Shown here: in pieces, positions 5,854 through 9,749 of the stretch | Layout: the number at the start of each line of letters is the position of its first letter | Position numbering within the stretch: the stretch's first letter is position 1 | Origin: JBCCYM01 sp039190005 | GTDB taxonomy: Bacteria; Pseudomonadota; Gammaproteobacteria; UBA12402 | Reading direction: 5' to 3' | Assembly (NCBI GenBank): GCA_039190005.1 | Contig: JBCCYM010000067.1 | Span: 1-9,749, forward strand | DNA: 9,749 bases | The notes under the pieces: generated by a model | Told to the model about the DNA's origin: nothing | Seen by the model: the letters and a program-made list of their open reading frames with translations, nothing else | The model's database searches: none | Made by a program: the position numbers and the translations under genes

Positions 5854-6926
5854 AGTATCTGATTATCACAGTAGTCCTATTACTGCCGACATTGAGCATG
5901 GCACAAAGCTGGCAAACTATGTGGTGGCGTCCTGATCAACAAGGCGCTCACTTACTTAAAGCAGACAAACCCAAACAAGCGGCGGAAAAATTTCAAAATC
6001 CAAGATGGCAGGCAACCGCTTACTATCGTGCCGGTGACTATCAAAAAGCCGCTGAAATTTACAGCCGTTTTGCCGGAAAAGATGATTATTATAACCAGGG
6101 CAACGCCTGGGCCTTAGCACATGACTATCAAAAAGCAATTGACGCCTACGAAAAAGCACTTGCTATTGATCCGAATATGCGCGACGCCAAAGAAAATCTT
6201 GAACTAGTAAAAAAATTGCTTAAACAGCAGCAAAATCAGGAAAACAAAGAAAATCAACAACAGCAAGATAATCAGCAGCAAGACCAACAAAACAAGCAGG
6301 AGCAAGATAATAAAGAACAACAACAAGATCAACAAAATGATCAACAGCAAGAAAATAATCAACAGCAACAAAACAAACAGCAGCAGGAAGACAAGCAACA
6401 ACAGCAAGATCAGCAAAGCGGAAGCGGTCAGCAAGAAAATGAACAACAACAAAATGAGCAACAGCAACAACAAGAAAATAATCAGCAACAGAGTGAGCAA
6501 CAGCAAGCTGAGCAATCAGAAGAACAGAACCAGCAACAAAGTAGTCAGCAGCAAAGTAATCAAGATGAAACACAGCAGCAACAGCAGTCTGCACAACAGC
6601 AACAAGATAAGCAACAAAAAAATGAACAACCATTAGACCAACAACAATCAGAACAAACAAAGGAAAATAATCAAGAACAAGCACAACAAGAAAACGAGCA
6701 GCAGTTATCACAACAGTCATCTAAAAACGAAAATGATCACAACGAAAACGATCAAACTCAAGCCACGCAGCTCAATCAAGCTAATACTGAAGAACAACCC
6801 ACAGAACAAGACTTACAACAGGCTAAAGTTAAAAAATGGTTAGAAAGAATTCCCGATGATCCGGGTGGTTTATTGAGAAATAAATTTTTAAGAGACTATC
6901 AAAGAAGGCAATCCAACAATGAATAA
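5850..6926 (+). CDS. batC: BatC-like TPR protein with long glutamine-rich linker
   Basis: The ATG at 5850 overlaps the batB stop (ATGA), has GGAG at 5835-5838, and opens a clear signal peptide (residues 1-18, cleavage expected after LSMA), so a longer in-frame start at 5760 inside batB is rejected. The 358-residue protein has a WQTMWWRPDQQG motif after the signal, then a TPR-like region (about 41-120) with AYYRAGDYQKAAEIY and YQKAIDAYEKALAIDP. A segment of about 195 residues (126-320) follows, nearly half glutamine with Asn, Glu, Asp and Lys. The C terminus holds the conserved WLERIPDDPGGLLRNKF (330-346), found at the end of proteobacterial BatB/BatC TPR proteins. It probably acts as an exported scaffold for the Bat complex. 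It overlaps batD by eight bases. batC is used here by analogy with split Bat operons. Confidence 0.88.
   Translation: MKYLIITVVLLLPTLSMAQSWQTMWWRPDQQGAHLLKADKPKQAAEKFQNPRWQATAYYRAGDYQKAAEIYSRFAGKDDYYNQGNAWALAHDYQKAIDAYEKALAIDPNMRDAKENLELVKKLLKQQQNQENKENQQQQDNQQQDQQNKQEQDNKEQQQDQQNDQQQENNQQQQNKQQQEDKQQQQDQQSGSGQQENEQQQNEQQQQQENNQQQSEQQQAEQSEEQNQQQSSQQQSNQDETQQQQQSAQQQQDKQQKNEQPLDQQQSEQTKENNQEQAQQENEQQLSQQSSKNENDHNENDQTQATQLNQANTEEQPTEQDLQQAKVKKWLERIPDDPGGLLRNKFLRDYQRRQSNNE
6225..6809 (+). repeat. Low-complexity CAA/CAG tract encoding the Q-rich segment of BatC
   Basis: About 585 bases encode roughly 91 glutamines in 195 residues (hand count), mixed with Asn, Glu, Asp, Lys and Ser. CAA and CAG alternate irregularly and the acidic and basic residues are scattered, so this is not a simple trinucleotide expansion. 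Because the tract lacks stop codons in several frames, long open frames on the opposite strand are artefacts of composition. Confidence 0.9.
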
Positions 6927-8646
6927 ACTATTTAGCAGAATTTTTATCGTCCTATTATCAATCATGATCTGTCAACATGCCATGGCAACTGTCGCGGCAC
7001 ATGTTGATCGCACACAACTGAGTCAGGGAGAAAGTTTAAAACTGTTCATTGATATTTCCAAAGGTGATAAACCCGATTTATCACCGTTAAACAAAGACTT
7101 TCAAGTATATGGTACAACGAATAGTAGCTCATATCAGCTCATCAATGATAAAAGAACATCATTGCATCAATTAATTGTCACCTTGATGCCAAAAACCAGT
7201 GGCAAACTGACAATTCCCGCTTTAAAAGTCGGCAATGACAGTACGCAAGCCATACAAATTACCGTCAGTAAACCCTCACCCACTCAGATAGGCGGTAAAA
7301 AAAGTGCCTTATTCATGCAAGCGTCAACAGCGATAGAAAAAACCTATGTCAACGCACCGGTGCTTTATACCATAAAATTATACTACGCCAACAATATTAC
7401 CGGCGGTCAAATCTCACCACCACATAGCGATAAGCTAAGCTTTAAACCGCTAGGAAAAGGTGATCGTTATACCGCCAATGTTCATGGCCGTTATTATCAA
7501 GTTGTTGAACAACATTATTTATTAACCCCCACTCAAAGTGGCGAGATAACAATTGGACCGGCAATTTTTCAAGGCACGGCTACCGGTAGGCAATCAAACA
7601 ATAATTTTGGTTTTTTCAGTATGAGCGGCGGTCGTCCAATCGCGGCTCAATCGAATAGTGTAAAACTCGATGTGCAAGCAATGCCATCAGGTGTTTCACC
7701 CTTAACATGGTTTCCCGCACAAGCAGTCAAACTGAGTGATACCTGGACCCTAACCGGCGACACCTTAACCGTCGGCACACCGGTTACTCGCACCATTAAC
7801 TTAACAGCTTTGGGAATAGACAGCAGTGTCATGCCTGATTTAAACATTACCGCGCCTGATCATGTCAACGCCTATCCTGATAAAACACAATCACAAGACG
7901 GTATCAAAAACAACACACTGATGGCGGAGAAAATCTATAAAATCGCTTATATTCCCACTGAAGCAGGCACACTGACTTTTCCGCCAATACAAATTAAATG
8001 GTGGGATAATAAAGACGGCACTGCTCACGTCGCCACTTTAGCGGCTAAACAATTCCAGGTTAAACCGGCGGCAAAAACAGCAAGCAATACCGGCGCGACA
8101 ACACAAACACCATCAACAGGCGCGACAACACCAACTAATACACCCACCGCGGAAAAAATTATTATTGAGAAAAAGACTAGTAAAATCTGGCTATTGAGCA
8201 CAATTATATTACTCATCTTATGGCTATTGACGCTACTTGCCTGGTTTATTCAGAATAAAAGCTCAAAGAAAAAGCAAACAAGCGAAGATTTATTGCCTGA
8301 TCAACAGAATAAACAACAGATCAAACTAAAAAAATTGCAGCGACAATTGAAGTCAGCTTGTCAAAAAAATGATGCACAAACAATACACAGTGCCTTAATT
8401 GATTGGGCAAGTGTTTACTTTAATGATAAAAATATCCGTTCTTTACATGGCATCCGTCAGCATGTCACTGATCAAGCCTTATTACAACAATTGGATTATT
8501 TAGAACAAGCTGTTTATCGCCAACAAACTTATGAATCAGGCAACATGTTATGGCAATGTTTAGAAGCCTTAGAAAAACAATATAAACAGAAAGTACAGGC
8601 TTATTTAATTAAACCACTTTATCCTGATAAGGGTAATAAAAAATAG
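6919..8646 (+). CDS. batD: BatD, exported and membrane-anchored protein
   Basis: This 575-residue protein begins with a signal peptide (1-23, cleavage expected after HAMA). A large beta-rich extracytoplasmic region (about 24-380) follows, with repeated segments of the type GKLTIPALKVG (95-105), GEITIGPAIFQG (208-219) and AGTLTFPPIQIKWW (349-362), as expected for several immunoglobulin-like domains in BatD. A Thr/Pro/Ala-rich linker (about 384-411) leads to one membrane segment (423-445) and a helical cytoplasmic tail (about 465-565) containing ALIDWASVYF. This matches the usual BatD length and layout. The start overlaps the batC stop by eight bases, with GAAGG at 6904-6908. BatD closes the operon; it may link the external VWA proteins to the cytoplasmic MoxR/DUF58 side, an inference from topology. 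Confidence 0.92.
   Translation: MNKLFSRIFIVLLSIMICQHAMATVAAHVDRTQLSQGESLKLFIDISKGDKPDLSPLNKDFQVYGTTNSSSYQLINDKRTSLHQLIVTLMPKTSGKLTIPALKVGNDSTQAIQITVSKPSPTQIGGKKSALFMQASTAIEKTYVNAPVLYTIKLYYANNITGGQISPPHSDKLSFKPLGKGDRYTANVHGRYYQVVEQHYLLTPTQSGEITIGPAIFQGTATGRQSNNNFGFFSMSGGRPIAAQSNSVKLDVQAMPSGVSPLTWFPAQAVKLSDTWTLTGDTLTVGTPVTRTINLTALGIDSSVMPDLNITAPDHVNAYPDKTQSQDGIKNNTLMAEKIYKIAYIPTEAGTLTFPPIQIKWWDNKDGTAHVATLAAKQFQVKPAAKTASNTGATTQTPSTGATTPTNTPTAEKIIIEKKTSKIWLLSTIILLILWLLTLLAWFIQNKSSKKKQTSEDLLPDQQNKQQIKLKKLQRQLKSACQKNDAQTIHSALIDWASVYFNDKNIRSLHGIRQHVTDQALLQQLDYLEQAVYRQQTYESGNMLWQCLEALEKQYKQKVQAYLIKPLYPDKGNKK
8092..8145 (+). repeat. Imperfect 27-base tandem duplication in the batD linker
   Basis: GGCGCGACAACAC occurs at 8092-8104 and again 27 bases later at 8119-8131; the rest of the two units has diverged. 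It encodes the two GATT stretches of the Thr/Pro-rich linker before the membrane segment, where length changes are tolerated easily. Confidence 0.5.
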
Positions 8647-8649
8647 TGT

Positions 8650-8709
8650 CTCCGTCATTCCCGCACCCCTTCGACAAGCTCAGGGACCGTTTGCGCGAGC
8701 ATGACGGAG
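8650..8709. repeat. 60-base palindromic repeat between batD and lepB
   Basis: CTCCGTCAT (8650-8658) and ATGACGGAG (8701-8709) are perfect inverted 9-base ends. CGCA (8662-8665) can pair with TGCG (8692-8695), and the centre is a complete TCGACAAGCTC unit (8667-8685) whose CCCT/AGGG ends also pair, so the whole element can form one long interrupted hairpin. It starts three bases after the batD stop. There is no T-run after it on the plus strand, so it is not a standard terminator, but it could shield the 3' end of the operon transcript. Confidence 0.8.
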
Positions 8710-8723
8710 AGGAAAAAATAACA

Positions 8724-8752
8724 TTGCGCTTTAAACTTAAAAACTATATACT
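8724..8752 (+). promoter_or_regulatory. Candidate sigma-70 promoter for lepB
   Basis: TATACT (8747-8752, five of six to TATAAT) lies 17 bases after TTGCGC (8724-8729, three of six to TTGACA) in an AT-rich stretch. Transcription would start near 8759, leaving a leader of about 24 bases. The weak -35 box makes this moderate, but the position between a repeat element and an isolated gene supports it. Confidence 0.42.
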
Positions 8753-8782
8753 GAATTATATTAAGAAATAAACAAAACACAG

Positions 8783-9577
8783 ATGACCACACTATTCCCA
8801 CTTATTTTAGTACTATTAACGGCATTATGTTTATTAATCGTCATTATTGATTACTGTTTGTTAAATCGTAGTCGCCAACAATTAGGTTTAAAAAAACCTT
8901 GGTGGGTGGATTATTCACGTTCATTTTTACCTGTATTAATTATTGTCCTAATTATTCGCTCTTTTATATTTCAGATCAATCATGTGCCCACAGGCTCACT
9001 TTTTCCAACGATTGTCCCCGGCGATTATGTGCTGGTGGAACAATATGCTTATGGTTTGAGACTGCCGGTGATCCACACTAAAATAGCACCGGTTGGCGAA
9101 CCACAGCGTGGTGATATTGTCGTATTTCGTCCACCCGCTAACCCAGGTGGTGTGAATTTAATTAAACGCATAATAGGTTTACCAGGTGATCATATTGTTT
9201 ATAAAAATCGCGTACTTTATATCAATGGCAAAGAAGCTACTCAGAAAGTTTTAGGCAGTTTTCATTATCCCTTTACCGCTTATAATGACCATCCTTTTGT
9301 TGGTGAAATTCGTGAAGAAGATTTGCTCGGTATTAAACATAAAATTATAATTAATACTGGTCGGTCTGAAGATGGGCAAACTGTTTATGATTTTGTTGTA
9401 CCCAAGGGTTATTATTTCGCTATGGGTGATAACCGCGATGACAGTGATGATAGCCGTATGTGGGGATTTGTACCGGAAGCGAATTTAGTCGGTAAAGCTT
9501 ATCGCGTGCTATTCAGCTGGGATAGCATGACCCATCGTCCACGCTGGTCAAGAATATGGCATAAACTGCATGATTAA
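8783..9577 (+). CDS. lepB: Signal peptidase I
   Basis: This is a complete 264-residue type I signal peptidase, the inner-membrane protease that cleaves signal peptides from exported proteins. Two N-terminal membrane segments (about 4-24 and 48-63) precede the catalytic domain. The nucleophile is S72 in VPTGSLFPT, the general base K128 in NLIKRIIGLPGD, and box E is present as MGDNRDDSDDSRMWGFVPEANLVGKA (recognisable at GDN 215-217 and DSR 223-225). The residue after the serine is leucine instead of the more common methionine. No clear Shine-Dalgarno sequence precedes the ATG. In many proteobacteria lepB follows lepA and precedes rnc; here it follows batD after a repeat and has its own candidate promoter. 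BatC and BatD both carry signal peptides that it would process, but this is no evidence of a dedicated link. Confidence 0.95.
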   Translation: MTTLFPLILVLLTALCLLIVIIDYCLLNRSRQQLGLKKPWWVDYSRSFLPVLIIVLIIRSFIFQINHVPTGSLFPTIVPGDYVLVEQYAYGLRLPVIHTKIAPVGEPQRGDIVVFRPPANPGGVNLIKRIIGLPGDHIVYKNRVLYINGKEATQKVLGSFHYPFTAYNDHPFVGEIREEDLLGIKHKIIINTGRSEDGQTVYDFVVPKGYYFAMGDNRDDSDDSRMWGFVPEANLVGKAYRVLFSWDSMTHRPRWSRIWHKLHD

Positions 9578-9579
9578 TA

Positions 9580-9632
9580 CTTCGATAAGCTCAGGGAACA
9601 AATCACATATAAGATGGCTGAGCTTGTCGAAG
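9580..9632. repeat. Inverted pair of TCGACAAGCTC units just after lepB
   Basis: CTTCGATAAGCTCAG (9580-9594) and CTGAGCTTGTCGAAG (9618-9632) form a 15-base stem with a 23-base loop; the single deviation becomes a G-U pair in RNA. The stem begins three bases after the lepB stop codon. No T-run follows, so it is a hairpin at the gene end without the sequence of an intrinsic terminator. Confidence 0.75.
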
Positions 9633-9644
9633 CCAAACAATACC
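9604..9644 (-). repeat. Inverted 41-base copy of 1276-1316
   Basis: Aligned to the reverse complement of 1276-1316, 38 of 41 bases match (hand alignment), including 31 consecutive identical bases (1280-1310). It extends well beyond the 19-base repeat core, so the two share a longer repeat type. Confidence 0.8.
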
Positions 9645-9670
9645 TTCCAAAAGCTTACTATACCCTTTAT

Positions 9671-9749
9671 CCCTTCGACCCTTCGACAGGCTCAGGGCAA
9701 GCAGACTCAGGGATCGCAAGCTTAGGAATAGTCCTTCAGCCCTTCGACC
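9671..9749 (-). repeat. Cluster of TCGACAGGCTC-type units at the right edge
   Basis: One complete unit, CCCTTCGACAGGCTCAGGG (9679-9697), is flanked by partial units: CCCTTCGAC (9671-9679), ACTCAGGG (9705-9712) and CCCTTCGACC (9740-9749), the last cut by the window edge. The repeat region probably continues to the right. No gene is seen between 9578 and 9749. Confidence 0.75.

Noticed and set aside
6204..6720. Long minus-strand frames rich in Leu/Ile or Val/Ala, resembling membrane proteins
   Set aside because: They are the complement of the CAA/CAG tract: absence of stops and hydrophobic composition follow directly from reverse-complemented Gln, Asn and Glu codons. There is no start context.
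1436..8646. A new defence or secretion system in the operon
   Set aside because: Every gene matches the known MoxR-DUF58-DUF4381-BatA-BatB-BatC-BatD order; there is no additional effector, nuclease or pore-like gene.
8640..8709. Minus-strand intrinsic terminator (stem followed by ACACTATTTTTT)
   Set aside because: The hairpin and T-run would fit on the minus strand, but no minus-strand gene lies to the right to need it, and the element is explained as a dispersed repeat.

Overview
The window looks like part of the chromosome of a gammaproteobacterium with moderately low GC content (coding sequence looks AT-leaning, with many TTA, AAA and CAA codons). The closest affinity is probably to the Legionella/Coxiella/Francisella-like part of the class. 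This rests on the operon architecture and on the style of the MoxR, DUF58, DUF4381 and signal peptidase proteins; no rRNA or other taxonomic marker is present, so genus and family are open.

Layout. A leftmost AT-rich stretch (1-217) holds no convincing gene. A minus-strand gene (218-1060) encodes a TauE/SafE-type (DUF81) membrane permease with its own candidate promoter. A roughly 400-base intergenic region follows. Much of it (about 1209-1420) is a mosaic of short palindromic repeats of two kinds: a CCCTGAGCYTGTCGAAGGG unit and a GTCATTCCCGC / GCGGGAATGAC unit.

From 1474 to 8646 six plus-strand genes form one compact operon with no room for internal promoters: moxR (AAA+ ATPase), a DUF58 protein, a DUF4381 protein, batA (VWA), batB (VWA), batC (TPR plus a very glutamine-rich tract) and batD. 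Six of these are joined by a 7-base gap or by 1- to 8-base overlaps, which indicates translational coupling. This is the MoxR/Bat ('aerotolerance') module. The expected arrangement is a cytoplasmic MoxR ATPase and DUF58 partner working with membrane-anchored VWA proteins (BatA, BatB), a small membrane protein (DUF4381), an exported TPR protein (BatC) and a large BatD with most of its mass outside the membrane. Family knowledge links such modules to envelope-stress or oxidative-stress tolerance and to metal-dependent or chaperone-like assembly; the biochemical task is not settled.

After a hairpin-forming repeat element and a candidate promoter, lepB (8783-9577) encodes signal peptidase I, which is probably transcribed separately. 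The right end (9578-9749) is again filled with the TCGACAAGCTC repeats, including an inverted near-copy of a 41-base piece of the repeat cluster upstream of moxR.

I see no CRISPR array, transposase, toxin-antitoxin pair, tRNA or rRNA, and no gene set that looks like a new defence or biosynthetic system. The most interesting points are the nearly half-glutamine segment of BatC, the separation of BatB and BatC, and the repeat mosaic, whose variants keep base pairing and which sits in all three intergenic spaces to the right of the permease gene.
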